Of a stretch of DNA of 64,000 bases, positions 49,740 through 59,600 are shown piece by piece (within the stretch, counting starts at the first letter, position 1; every line of letters starts with the position of its first letter). The DNA lies in NCBI GenBank assembly GCA_963575745.1, contig CAUYUJ010001292.1, forward strand, positions 440,001 through 504,000, given 5' to 3'. This DNA comes from Prorocentrum cordatum. Lineage: Eukaryota; Sar; Dinophyceae; Prorocentrales; Prorocentraceae. The translations under genes were made by a program, and so were the position numbers. Under the pieces are notes generated by a model. The model saw only the letters and a program-made list of their open reading frames with translations, was not told the origin of the DNA and searched no databases.

Positions 49740-50250
49740 TTTCAGAAATGATTAGCAAATAATTTCCAAATTATTTCCCAAAGCATTTCCCCGGAAATGT
49801 TCCAGAAGTTCCCCGGAAATATTTTAGAGATTGTTCGTGGGGTCGGAAATTATACGGAAATCATTCGGACATATGTTTGACATATTGTGGGCACAGTTTG
49901 CATACACACATATATATGGCATTACTTATATATATATATATAGATATAATCATACTGCAAATACTTTGCGGAAATACTTGCAGGACACATATTCTCGGGG
50001 GGCCGAAGGTGTGCTCAAAATTCTCCAGGGGCCGGATTTTTTCAGAAAGTTCTCCAGAAATATGTTGGACACATGTTTGAAGTATGGTGGAAATACTTTC
50101 CAAATGCTTTGCAACTACGGCAATACGTTCGACATAGTTTCCAGGGGCCGGAACTTTTCCAGAAATTCCCTGGAAATATGTTGGACATATGTTTGGGATT
50201 ATTTTGGGAAATTGTCTGAAATTGTTTTATTTTGTTCTGGGAACCTTGGC
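49740..50250. repeat. AT-rich repeats (CCGGAAATATKTTGGACATATG type)
   Basis: GGAAATCATTCGGACATATG (49856), AGAAATATGTTGGACACATG (50054) and GGAAATATGTTGGACATATG (50171) are copies of one phrase, separated by AT-rich sequence and a TATATA run. Confidence 0.6.
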
Positions 50251-50279
50251 CTGTCTGGCTCCTGGCGCGTTTAAAAAAG

Positions 50280-50560
50280 CGCGGTGCATTGTATGTGGAT
50301 CGCTGTACGGTATGCAAGACTAGATGTGCAAGCTCGATGGCGCACGGTGCGTGGTAGAACTTACGCGAAGCAATCCGTGTGGTACAATCTAGGTAGTGCA
50401 GCCCAAGGCGTGCAATTGACGTGATGCAAGCAATGTTATGCTAGGTATGTTTTGCATATTGTTTGGTGCAATGTAGGTGGCGCAAGCTATTTGGTGCAAT
50501 ATGTGTGGTGCAATCCATGCCGTGTACTCCATGGGTTGCAGGCGACGGAGTGAAATCAAA
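50280..50560. repeat. ~15-bp minisatellite (GTGGTGCAATCTAGG)
   Basis: Same unit type as 43440-44190, forward orientation, about 15 diverged copies. Confidence 0.6.
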
Positions 50561-51019
50561 ATAGTTCAAGCCATTTGGCGCAGTATATTTGTCGATGTGT
50601 GCATCTTGAAACGCCAGCCAACGCATGTGGGCGTCCACGGGAGCCCTGTTGGCCTGACCTGGGTCTCCCCGGCCTCGAGAAATTTTAGCGGGAACCCCTG
50701 ACGGCTTGCGGGAAGCCCCAAAAGGCACCTGACCCCCCCAAGGAATTCTTGCGATGTGGGTCTAGGCCCTTTGATAATCATTCGCTTTAGGCCGAGAATT
50801 CGCAAGACCTGAGAGCGCTGCGCACGGCGGCGTTTCCAGGAGACAAGTAAGATCGCTTAGTACAAGCGCTGCTGGGGAACATTTGCTCCTACGAGAAGAA
50901 ATCGAAGTATAGGCGTCACAGCGTCACTCGTCGTGTAACATAATTAGTGTTTTGGTGGTGGTGGTGGTCGCAGCAGCAGTGATGGTGGTGATAAGGACGA
51001 GGCGTGGCGGGGAGGAGGA
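50561..51019. other. No gene recognised
   Basis: Unique-looking sequence; 50640-50740 shows weak 10-bp GGCCTGACCT/CCCCGGCCTC phrasing. Confidence 0.3.
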
Positions 51020-51020
51020 G

Positions 51021-51157
51021 GGTATGCGGCCGCTCTCTTTCCTCTGCCCACGGAGGAGGCGGGGGAGCTCGACCTGGAGTCCATCATCCGGGAGTTCTTG
51101 GCCGACGACTCGCGCACCACGCTTGGGCTGCCCCATATGACCACCGGCCAGAGGAAG
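51021..51157 (+). CDS. Possible exon encoding the start of an R3H-like domain
   Basis: After a GAGGAG acceptor-like site the frame reads YAAALFPLPTEEAGELDLES, then IIREFLADDSRTTLGLPHMT and TGQRK. The 'leader helix, -LPxMTTGQR-' pattern resembles the N-terminal part of R3H-type single-stranded nucleic-acid-binding domains (helix, then a ...LPPMT..QR... segment leading to the R...H helix). The diagnostic Arg-x3-His lies beyond the visible exon. Sequence after 51157 changes character, so a donor is expected near the AGG/AAG codons. Codons are GC-ended. The assignment is tentative. Confidence 0.35.
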
Positions 51158-51257
51158 CCAGGGCCGGACCCAAACGCTGTTTTGCTGGACTCTGGCTGTG
51201 TCTTGTTTTTGGCTTCTGGCAGGGAGCTACAGGAAAACAGGTATTCCAAATCCCTTA

Positions 51258-51440
51258 TTAATCGTCCCCCAGGTCCGGTTTTTTAAGGCGCCTTTTTTGT
51301 CATTGGGGGGTCCGGTTTATTAGGGCGCTTTCTTGGATTGGAGCGCGGGGGGTCCGGTTCATTAAGGCGCCCCATCGAAGAGGGGGGTCCGAAATAGGAG
51401 GTCGCATTTGGAGGGGGGTCCGGTTTTTGAGGGGGGGGGT
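51258..51440. repeat. ~45-bp minisatellite (GGGGTCCGGTTYATTARGGCGC)
   Basis: GTCCGGTTTTTTAAGGCGCC, GTCCGGTTTATTAGGGCGCT, GTCCGGTTCATTAAGGCGCC and two weaker copies follow at 45-55-base spacing, each with G runs. Confidence 0.8.
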
Positions 51441-51630
51441 CGATTAATAAATGACCGGGGGTCGTGTTCACGCGGCGGCGCCCGGGATGACAAAACCGGC
51501 CGCGGGCTGGAAAACTATTTTTTTAATCGTTCTCCTCCAGTCAGAAAACGGTGCAGAAATGGCAGAAAACAATTTTTTTAAATCGTTCTCTCCAATTTTT
51601 TTTAAACTCATCGTCATCCCGCATTAATAG
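51440..51630 (-). mobile_element. Family-8 element (inverted copy of 35882-36072)
   Basis: The reverse complement reads GCGGGATGACGATGAGTTT ... CAGCCCGCGGCCGGTTTTG ... CGTGAACACGACCCCCGGTC, aligned throughout with 35882-36072. Confidence 0.75.
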
Positions 51631-51823
51631 GGGTCGATGTTTGGGTCCAGCCCTGGAGGAAGCACACCAAGAAGCTGGTCGAGCGGCACCCCGGGCTCCG
51701 GTGCGAGAGCTTTGGCCTCGGGCAGGAGCGCCAACTCCACCTCTTCAAGGCCCGGGGGCGGCCGCAAGCCGGCGGGCCGGAGGACGCCAGCTGTCTCTCC
51801 GCGCCGCATCCTTCGGCCACCCG
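51631..51823. other. Unassigned GC-rich block between two elements
   Basis: Open on both strands. A plus-strand frame (LEEAHQEAGRAAPRAPVREL) and minus-strand frames compete. It could be an exon between element-type introns. Confidence 0.3.
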
Positions 51824-51975
51824 TACCCTGACCTTCCAGAGAGCTATTTTTTAGCACTGGAAATCAAAAAATCTAAACATCTGAGCGAAACTACTTAAAA
51901 CCAAGACGTAGAATACCTCTGGGATAGGTTTTTAAGTCGGGTGCAATTTTTTAGCTCTCCTGGAAGGTCAGGGTA
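51824..51975 (-). mobile_element. Family-3 inverted-repeat element (reverse orientation)
   Basis: Ends TACCCTGACCTTCCAGAG and CTCCTGGAAGGTCAGGGTA give TIRs of about 16 bp. Aligns with the reverse complement of 41526-41676. Confidence 0.75.
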
Positions 51976-52184
51976 AGCTCGGTTGCCTCGATACGCCCGT
52001 TTTGAAAGGCAACACGTCCCGTGTTCGAGACGTCCGCATCGCCCGCTCCGGCCGCCTGAGGCCCCGCCTTCCTGCGCCTTGTCTCCCTAAGTAAAGCTGT
52101 GCGTAGCCCGCCTGGCTTTTAGCGGAAGAGGTTCGCTCTCGCCCCGCAGAGCAAAAACAAGTGTTCGAGACGTCCGTGTCAATG

Positions 52185-52322
52185 CGTTGCGTGTTGGCTC
52201 CACGTATTGGACCACGTTTTGGCGAGCGTATCGCGTCGGGCTCACGTTTTCAGCCTCAGCCTACGTGTTGAGCTCCGTATCAATACGATGCGTGTTGCGT
52301 GTTGCGTATCGGGGCAGCTAAG
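52185..52322 (+). repeat. Dispersed repeat (uninterrupted copy of 22051-22390)
   Basis: TGCGTTGCGTGTTGGCTCCA, CACGTTTTGGCGAGCGTATC and TACGTGTTGAGCTCCGTATC then GCGTATCGGGGCAGCTAAGC match the split copy. Confidence 0.6.
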
Positions 52323-52326
52323 CACG

Positions 52327-52509
52327 TAAGTCGGGCGTGTCCCTCTACAGGAGGAATCTTCCAAAATAGTCAAGAATTCTTCCGAAATAGTCAAGCATAG
52401 TCTGGGGCCAATTTGTTTAAACTTATGTTTACTATTTGTGGAACATTTGTTTGGACTATCTTTGAGTTTTCGTCCAAAAACCGCCTGCAGGGGGACACGC
52501 CCGACCTAA
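52327..52509. mobile_element. Family-1 inverted-repeat element (copy 6)
   Basis: TAA flanks at both ends. TIRs are GTCGGGCGTGTCCCTCTACA then GGAGGAA, and ACCGCCTGCAGGGGGACACG then CCCGACC. The interior AGCATAGTCTGGGGCCAA matches copy 4. Confidence 0.8.
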
Positions 52510-52776
52510 GAAGAGTGACCCTTTGCCGGAGTGACCTCAAGTGCGAGCAAAACGGGGCCCCCCGGTCGCCGGACGCGATGCCGTGGCAGCGTCTTGTGCG
52601 CCTGCGTCTGGCCCCGAAAGCGCCGCGCACCAGAGGTCACTCTATTGCGCAGGGTCGCTCCTGCGTGTGGCCGATCGGGGCGCGAAGCAGCGCAGAAGCA
52701 TGAGTTCTCGGTGCTCTGCGCGGACCTCCCGAAAAAGCACTGGTGCTGCCGTTGTTTGTTGTTGTTCTGCCTATGC
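52510..52776. other. ~267-bp block between two family-1 elements, possibly exon
   Basis: Exon-sized spacer between copies 6 and 7. AGAGTGACC (52512) and GGTCACTCT (52636) are inverted. A plus-strand frame ends GREAAQKHEFSVLCADLPKK, which is protein-like. No decision possible. Confidence 0.3.
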
Positions 52777-52972
52777 TGAAGTCGGGCGTGGCCCTCTACA
52801 CGAGGAGTGCTCAAGCACTGGCGAAAAATGGTCCGGGGGCGATGTGTCGACGATTTTCCATACTAGTTGTTGTTCCTTCTTACTGTAGTGATTTCGAGTT
52901 CTTTAACATAGATATGAAATGTGTTTTATTTTTCTTCCAGAATCCGCCTGTAGGCGGACCTGCCCGACCTAA
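52777..52972. mobile_element. Family-1 inverted-repeat element (copy 7)
   Basis: Left GAAGTCGGGCGTGGCCCTCT, right CCGCCTGTAGGCGGACCTGC then CCGACCTAA. It contains TTTTATTTTTCTTCCAG, a strong internal acceptor-like signal. Confidence 0.7.
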
Positions 52973-53029
52973 GATGATGCCCTCCCGGCCAGGCTGGTAG
53001 GGCGTGTGTTGGCGGACGCTCTGGGGCAC

Positions 53030-53160
53030 GGGGGGGGGGGGGGCTTGTTTTCCACCACCACCACCATAAGTAGGAGGGGGAGGGGGTCCTCCTCCTCCCT
53101 CTCCTCCTCCTCCTCCTCCTCCTCCTCCTCCTCCTCCTCCTCCTCCTCCTCCTCATCATC
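53030..53160. repeat. Microsatellite left flank of the retrotransposon
   Basis: A G run, (CCA)4, then (TCC)n ending CCTCATCATC at 53160. The part TTTTCCACCACCACCACC then ATAAGTAGGAGG is mirrored in the right flank (63596-63640). Confidence 0.9.
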
Positions 53161-53219
53161 ATGCTCCTTCTTATCCCCATCGCGCCCGCTGATTGCAGTC
53201 GTCTGCAGCTTCTCGGCCC
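53161..53219 (+). repeat. Retrotransposon left terminal repeat A1
   Basis: Starts ATGCTCCTTCTTATCCCCAT and ends CAGCTTCTCGGCCC. All 59 bases recur at 63245-63303 (A2). In a circular intermediate the B-A junction would be ...GCGGGGATGCTCC..., as present internally at 63241-63251. Confidence 0.9.
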
Positions 53220-53542
53220 GATAGCTGCCCCGCTCGCCCCCCACTCCCCTCCCCGCGCGCGCGCGGCCGGGGCGCCAGGGGCCCGCGGGGCCATCGCCGT
53301 TCAGGTTTCCTCGACACCTACGCGGCGATCGTCGACTCCGGGTTCGCCACCCCGCGCTGGCCCAAGTCGGTCGGGCCGGCGCCTGTGGCCCGTACGACGA
53401 GAGCGAGCGTCGGGGCCGACCGTCCGTTCTGAGCGGTGGTCGGTCGGGCAGGCGCGCCTTTCGGCACCCTGCCTGCCGTGGCCACTGGGCCTTGCTAGCA
53501 CCGTCGCTGCTCGCTCTTCGGCGGGCGGTGCGGACAGGGCCC

Positions 53543-56500
53543 ATGCCACGTCCTGCCGTTGGCAGGTCTCTCCAGCCTGCACCAGTCTGGTGGTCTTCGG
53601 CGCTCTCCACGCCGACTTCGGCGCAAAACTCCTCTCCCTCCTCCTTCGCCTTCTCCCCCTTGGCCTTTGGGGCGGCGGAGCAGGAGGCCCATCTGAGGAG
53701 AGGAGTAGGAGGGGGGCCTCACACGCCGCAGCGCCACGCCTTGCGCCGTGGCGCAGCGCCAGCCCTCGTCTCGGGCGTTCAAAGTGCCGCCGCGCCTGGG
53801 GTCTCAGCCGCCGCTTCTACGCAAGACTTTCAGCCGCCGCGACAGAGACGCCCGACGGAGGGCACAGTGGCCAAAGGCGCTCCGACGCGCCGCCCAAGGG
53901 CTTCAGCCGCCGCGCAAGCCATGCCCGCCATTCCTGCTGCCAGCGAACCCAATGCCAGCGTGTTCAACGCCGAAGCACCAGAGGGGTGCCCTGCGAAGAT
54001 AACTGCGCTCTTGGGAAGGGAAGTGGTGGACGAGGATCTCTCTTACCTCCCCCCAACTCCTTCTCCTTGCCTCTACTCCGCCACCTGGCTCACCTGTGCC
54101 GCTAGGCATGGCGACCACTTTGTGGGCCCCGCCTGCTCCACCGTGGGCGGGGGAGCGTCACTCGCGGGGCACACGGGCTTTGCCGCCGCCTCGGTTTCCT
54201 GGCCTTCGGCTGGAGGCATCGCCGCGGCCACTTCTGCCGACGATGCTGCTCGGACCGCCGGGGGCGGATACATTCGCGCACCTCCAGGCTTGGACCCGCT
54301 GCCTCCTGGGCCTCCGGTCAGGCAGATTGGGCCGCCTCCGGGCCTTGACGTCTTGGAGGTTGGTTCCCAGAGGCTCAGTGCGGCATGCCCGCGCCGTGGC
54401 GCGGCTGCGGCTTGGAGCCCCACGGTCGTCTATCAGGTCCGACCTGGGGCCACGGCGTCAGAGGCCGCGCTTCCTCTACTGAGGACGCCGCCTCCGCCGC
54501 CACAGGGTCGCCCCTGGAGCGGTGCGTTGGCCCTGGTGGAGGCGGGGTGCTCCGTCGTCCCTCCTCGGGGTTCTTCGGCGGCCATGTCCGACTGCGGCCT
54601 TGACGGGGGTAGTCCCTCCTTTTCGAGGGCGGCGCCGCGGTGTGGCTCGAAAGGGGTTGGTATGCGCCCTGCCAGCGATGCTGATACGGCCCCGCAGGGA
54701 GGGGCTCGTACCGCCCCCCCAGCCGCCACCGCAGTCCACCAGCCTGGCACCCCGCCGCGGAGCGGCCCCAGGGCCACCTTGGCCTTACGCGCCGACCTCC
54801 ACTTGTGGGACCTGCACACGGGCTCCGACACTCAGGGTGTGGATCCGCCGCCAGGCCTCTCCGGCTCCGAAGCAGGCTCACGGGTGCCGCCTTTGGTCGA
54901 CCTCCGCGCGGCCCTTGCCTCGGATGGGGTGCAGCTGTTTAGCAGCGGGAGTATGCCGTGCACTGCGGCGTCGCCACTTCTGTCCGAGCGCTTCACGGTC
55001 GCCGACGGTGACCGCGCGGCCAGCGGAACACCCCTGAGCGCGGACTGGCATCGTGTCTCCGGGGATTCGCCCTCCCAGGCCAGGCATCTGAGGCCACCGT
55101 CCGGAGTTGCCGCCCCAGAAGCGGATGTTCATGCGCCGCCGCCGCTCCACCGTAGCGCGGTTGGTCCCGCCTCACTTCGGGCGGGCGCTGCCCGTGGGCG
55201 CATGTGGTATGGTGAGCGCGCAGGGCTCCTGCCTTTCACTAACCTCGAGGGCGGTGTCGGCGCGCCAGCTGCCGGAGGGCCACCTCCCCAGTCAAGCGCC
55301 CGGGGCGCTTGCACTTGTAACGCAGCGGGCACTCAAGCAGCGGAGTCAACTCCAGGCCTCGTCGGCTCCGCCGCGGGCTCCTCGGGTGAAGGCGTCGCCG
55401 CAGCCGCAGCCATTCCAGCGCGGCCCCGACGCCTCTCGTGCGATCGGATCCAGGGCCTCGCCGCGTCGATCCCTGCTCGCGCTCGCGAGCGCCTGCTGGC
55501 CGACCCTCGTGGTCTGAGCTCTTCTCCGTCACCACTGGTAGGCATGCGCCCTTCCAGCGATGCTGTTACGGCCCCGCAGGGAGGGGTTCGTGCCGCCGGT
55601 GGGAAGTCAGGAGCGGGCTCGTCCACGGCGGCCGCGACGCCCCGGGATGCGGTCCCTGCGTTCTGCTCTGTCCGAGGGGCCGCTTTCGCCACGGGCTCCT
55701 CGGGCGAATGCGCCGCCGCAGCCGTTGCCACTCCAGCGCGGCCCCGACGCCTCTCGTGCGATCGGATCCAGGGCCTCGCCGCGTCGATCCCTGCTCGCGC
55801 TCGCGAGCGCCTGCGGGCCGACCCTCGTGGTCTGAGCCCTTCTCCGTCCCCACTGGTCGGCATGCGCCCCTCCAGCGATGCTGTTACGGCCCCGCAGGGA
55901 GGGGTTCGTGCCGCCGGTGGGACGTCAGGAGCGGGCTCGTCCGCGGCGGCCGCGACTCCCCGGGATGCGGTCCCTGCGTTCCGCTCTGTCCGAGGGGCCG
56001 CTTTCGCCGCGGGCTCCTCGGATGAAGGCGTCGCCGCAGTCACTGCCACTCCAGCGCGGCCCCGACGCCGCTCGGCCTCCACCAACAGCGCTGCCGCACT
56101 CCCCGCCTTCAGGCTCCGACGAGTTCGTCGGGTCCGCACTCGGCGTGGAGGACGGCGGGGTCGTCGGGCCGTCGATGGTAGCTGCCGTGCCGCTCACGCT
56201 CCAGCCCATGCTGGTGCAGCTGCCTCGTCTTCGGACGCCCTTTCTGGTGCTTCAGAGGCCGCTTCTGGGGCCCCTGTCCAAGGGAGCCGCCGCTCGCGCT
56301 TCAATCGGAGCGTGCGCGAGGAAGCGGCAGCAATGTTGCGCTTCGGAAGTGCACCGCCCGTTGTCGTGCCTCCTGCGGCTGGAGCCCCGCCACGGTTTTC
56401 AGCTTCAGCCGAAGCTGCGGGGGCCCCGTCGGTAGGCATGTGCTCTGCCGGCGATGCTGGTGCGGCCCCGCAGGAAGGGGCTCGTGCCGCCGACGGGGTC

Positions 56501-56608
56501 ACCGCGGAGGGGGGTGCACGCGCCGCCCAGGCCAGCGGTTACCAAGGCGGAGCCCCCGACGAGCCTCCTCGGCTCCAAGCTGTCGGTGGCCCTGCCATGG
56601 ACCAATAG
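53543..56608 (+). CDS. Retrotransposon ORF1 (Gag-position protein, Pro/Ala/Arg-rich)
   Basis: First ATG of a frame open from at least 53492, ending at TAG 56606-56608; about 1,020 residues. It sits where Gag lies in DIRS-group elements and would be expected to bind RNA and form particles, but no zinc knuckle or known Gag domain is visible. Composition is Ala, Pro, Arg and Gly with little predicted order. It contains two copies of a 106-residue repeat (318 bp at 55376-55693 and 55694-56011, plus a partial third) with the phrase RPRRLSCDRIQGLAASIPAR. It also has several copies of the module VGMRPSSDAVTAPQGGVRAA. Another ATG (53161, another frame) begins in the terminal repeat. ORF2 follows in the same frame beyond the single UAG. 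Confidence 0.75.
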   Translation: MPRPAVGRSLQPAPVWWSSALSTPTSAQNSSPSSFAFSPLAFGAAEQEAHLRRGVGGGPHTPQRHALRRGAAPALVSGVQSAAAPGVSAAASTQDFQPPRQRRPTEGTVAKGAPTRRPRASAAAQAMPAIPAASEPNASVFNAEAPEGCPAKITALLGREVVDEDLSYLPPTPSPCLYSATWLTCAARHGDHFVGPACSTVGGGASLAGHTGFAAASVSWPSAGGIAAATSADDAARTAGGGYIRAPPGLDPLPPGPPVRQIGPPPGLDVLEVGSQRLSAACPRRGAAAAWSPTVVYQVRPGATASEAALPLLRTPPPPPQGRPWSGALALVEAGCSVVPPRGSSAAMSDCGLDGGSPSFSRAAPRCGSKGVGMRPASDADTAPQGGARTAPPAATAVHQPGTPPRSGPRATLALRADLHLWDLHTGSDTQGVDPPPGLSGSEAGSRVPPLVDLRAALASDGVQLFSSGSMPCTAASPLLSERFTVADGDRAASGTPLSADWHRVSGDSPSQARHLRPPSGVAAPEADVHAPPPLHRSAVGPASLRAGAARGRMWYGERAGLLPFTNLEGGVGAPAAGGPPPQSSARGACTCNAAGTQAAESTPGLVGSAAGSSGEGVAAAAAIPARPRRLSCDRIQGLAASIPARARERLLADPRGLSSSPSPLVGMRPSSDAVTAPQGGVRAAGGKSGAGSSTAAATPRDAVPAFCSVRGAAFATGSSGECAAAAVATPARPRRLSCDRIQGLAASIPARARERLRADPRGLSPSPSPLVGMRPSSDAVTAPQGGVRAAGGTSGAGSSAAAATPRDAVPAFRSVRGAAFAAGSSDEGVAAVTATPARPRRRSASTNSAAALPAFRLRRVRRVRTRRGGRRGRRAVDGSCRAAHAPAHAGAAASSSDALSGASEAASGAPVQGSRRSRFNRSVREEAAAMLRFGSAPPVVVPPAAGAPPRFSASAEAAGAPSVGMCSAGDAGAAPQEGARAADGVTAEGGARAAQASGYQGGAPDEPPRLQAVGGPAMDQ
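55376..56075 (+). repeat. 318-bp tandem repeat inside ORF1
   Basis: GGCTCCTCGGGTGAAGGCG at 55376, GGCTCCTCGGGCGAATGCG at 55694 and GGCTCCTCGGATGAAGGCG at 56012 mark unit starts exactly 318 bp (106 codons) apart. The third unit is truncated after about 60 bp. Frame is preserved. Confidence 0.9.
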
Positions 56609-59600
56609 GGCTCCGGGCAGCCCCGAGCCGGCCCCGCCGACCAAGGTGCCTCTTACCCCCAATCTGTTGGAGCCGCCCACGTCGGGCAGGTCGAACGGGG
56701 TGCTGGATGTGCTCGGCCGCCGCCGCCGGGGAGGTCTCATCCCGCGGCCGCCGCCCGCCGCTTCTGGACCGAGCGAGGTCGCGATGGTAGGGATGCGCAG
56801 GTGCAGCGCGGCTGTTTCGGCGCCGCTGGGCCCCGTGCGTGCCGCCATGGTGATTCTCGCTCGCTCCCAGGCGCTTCCCCCGCTCCTCCTGGCCATCCTG
56901 GTCCCAGCGTGGGCGTCGGGGCGCGCCCTGCGCCCTTCGCGCCTTGCCCTTTTCCCAGCACATCCCGTACCAGCACTGGCACTGGCAGGTCTGCGCCTTT
57001 CGTGGCCGATCTGTCCGCCTTGCTGCGCCTGTTTCCAGGCGCCAGCATCGACGTCACCCACTGGGCCGCTGCTCTTGCCCAGGTCGGGATGGGGACTCGA
57101 TGCTCCCTTGCCGCTTTTACCCGCACATCTTTCTGCGCGCTGGAATGGGACGACTCGTACTTGTCGGGGTCGGCTCCCCGCGATCCTTGGCCGTGCCCTC
57201 CCTCGCCGCCTCTTCCGCCGCCACCTGGTCACCTTACGGGTCGCGCGCGGGAGCGCTGGCGTGTGAGGCGCGCCGCCCGCACGTTGTCGCAGCATGCTGT
57301 CGTTGCGCTCAACTGGCTCACCTTGGGTCATCCCAGCTTCGCTCCCGCCGAAGCTCGGGTGCGGGAAACGGTCACACCCTGCCAGGAGGGAGTTCGCAGT
57401 CGCCTCGAGCGTCTGTGTCGGATCGCAGTTCGCCTTGCCCGTGGTGGCAAGAGCGACCTTGGTCGGGCTTTCGCCAAGTTCGACTCCACCGAAGTCTCGC
57501 TCCATGGCCTGGCTACCCATGTTGCAGCTCTTGAGGCTTCGTTCACCTCTTCCTCACAAGTGCCCGCCCCCATGCGGCAACTCCCCGTCAGCGCGACGCC
57601 CCTGGCAAGCTCGTTGGCGGCCGCGGCAGGCTGGGACTCCACCCAGGCTGAGCCTTTCGACCTTCGGGTCCAGGCGTCCCGCATCAAGTGGGATTACTCT
57701 CCTACGTTTGATCCCACTCCGTACTTGTCCGACGATCTGGTACGTTCCGCCTTTCATGACCCCGACGTCATGCGGCTACCAGAGGACGAGTGGCCTTCGG
57801 GCTTTTCGGGTGCTCGTGTGCACATGGACCGCGAGCAGCTGTGGGAGCTCTTGCGCAAGTGGGACTCTTGTGGCGCCCTGTATCTGACCCCCTCCGACAA
57901 CCTCGCCTGGGACGAGGCTTGTGGAGCGTTCAGGGTCCCGAAGGACGAGGCTCATGACCGTCTCATCCTGAATCCGACGGTAGTAAACAGTCGTTGCAGC
58001 AGCGTGTCCTCCAGCACTCAGCGCCTCGGCCAGGGTTTCCTCCTGTGCCGCCTGGGGCTCGCGCCCGGGGAATGGCTGGTGGTTTCGTGTGACGACCTGC
58101 GCGAGTTCTACTACACGTTCAAGGTCCCGCCCGCTCGTGCACGCCGCAACGCCCTCCGCGTCAAGCTGCCCAGCTCGCGGTTCAGAGGCTTCAACGCGTG
58201 GCGGGCAGACCTTGAGGGGTTGGACGTTTCTCCCTGCCTTAATGCGCTGGCCATGGGTGACAACATGGCAGTGGAGATCGCCAACTCCGCACACGAGGGC
58301 GTGCTGCGCAGCTTCGGCGCGCTCCGGCCTTCCGAGCAGGCTGTGCATCGCCTGCCGTTCCCTCGGGGGCCGTACGTCGAGATGTTAAACATCGACGACC
58401 ACACGGGCTTTCAGAAGCTCTCGTGGCGCGGGAGCGCCCCGCGCCCCGACGACCCGACACGCCGCGACAGGGAGGTCTTTGCTGCGTGCGATCGCGGCTA
58501 CCCCCAGGTGGGTCTCATTCAGCACCCCGGGAAGAGAGCCAGGGGCGAGACCCACAAAGTCGTTGTCGGCGCCGAGGTGGAGGGCAGGATCGGCATCGTG
58601 TGTGCTCCCCTGGTTCGCACTGTGGCCCTTTGCCGCTTGACTCTGATTCAGGTGTTCCTCGGTCGCTCGACCCGGGCGTTGTTGAGCTCGCTCGTGGGTT
58701 GTTGGGTGCAGGTGTTTTTGTATCGACGTCCCATCCTGTCGATATTCACTCACATCTACACCTTCATCACGACACTTCCCGACGACGGGCTTGAGTATGA
58801 GCTCCCGTCTTCGGTTCGCGACGAATTGCAAGCCTGCACCTACCTTGCCTTCGTTGCGATGACCGACCTTCGGGCGACGCCTTGCCCTGAAGTGTTCGGC
58901 ACGGATGCCTCCCTCGGCTGGGGCGGTGTTGTCCGCAGCGACATCAGTTCGCACCTGTCACAAGAATTGTGGCGGCGCTCCGAGCACGGCGGCTGGCATA
59001 CTCGTCTCCACGACCGCCACTTGCTCATGGTTCTGAGCCGCGGGGAACCTTTAGGCCCCGAGCTGACCCAGATACACCGCGAGGTGGGGCTTCCCTCCCT
59101 CGAGCTCCCCATCGCACCGCGCTGGGTCAGTGAGCTGTCGGAGGCGCTGCGTTTCCGTTTGGCCTACAAGTGGGAATTCCGCACGCCCCGCCACATCAAT
59201 ATCCTGGAGACCACCGTGTTCAAGAGTCTGTGCAAGTACTGTTGCATCCGCAACCCTGACTCACGGATCCCTGTTCTCTTGGATTCCCAAGTGGCACTAG
59301 GCGCGGCCGCCCACGGTCGGAGCAGCAGCCCTGGCCTTTCGCACGTGTTGAGCACCTGCTTGCCCTACATTTTGGGGGGCGGGCTCTACATGGGCGGGCT
59401 CTACGTCCCGACCGACGTCCACCGAGCGGACGACCCCGCGCGCAATCGCCCTGTTCGCCCCCCCTCGCGTGTCGAGCCTGCTTGGTTGCTTGACATAGAC
59501 GAGGGTCGCTTTGAGCGATTCGACATGATAGCGGCCGCCGACGCCGCCTCCGCGTACCCGACTTGTCTGTGGGGCCGGTTCGTGCTGCAAGTTCTGGCTC

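Noticed and set aside
53161-54105. 314-codon frame beginning at the retrotransposon's left repeat ATG
   Set aside because: It overlaps ORF1 in a different frame for over 500 bases, and ORF1 carries the frame-conserved 318-bp repeat and the VGMR modules. A short leader peptide role cannot be excluded.
55333-56139. 268-codon minus-strand frame inside ORF1
   Set aside because: Shadow of GC-rich ORF1; its repeats mirror the 318-bp units of the plus strand.
56405-57520. 371-codon minus-strand frame across the ORF1/ORF2 border
   Set aside because: Antisense shadow in GC-rich sequence with no domain.
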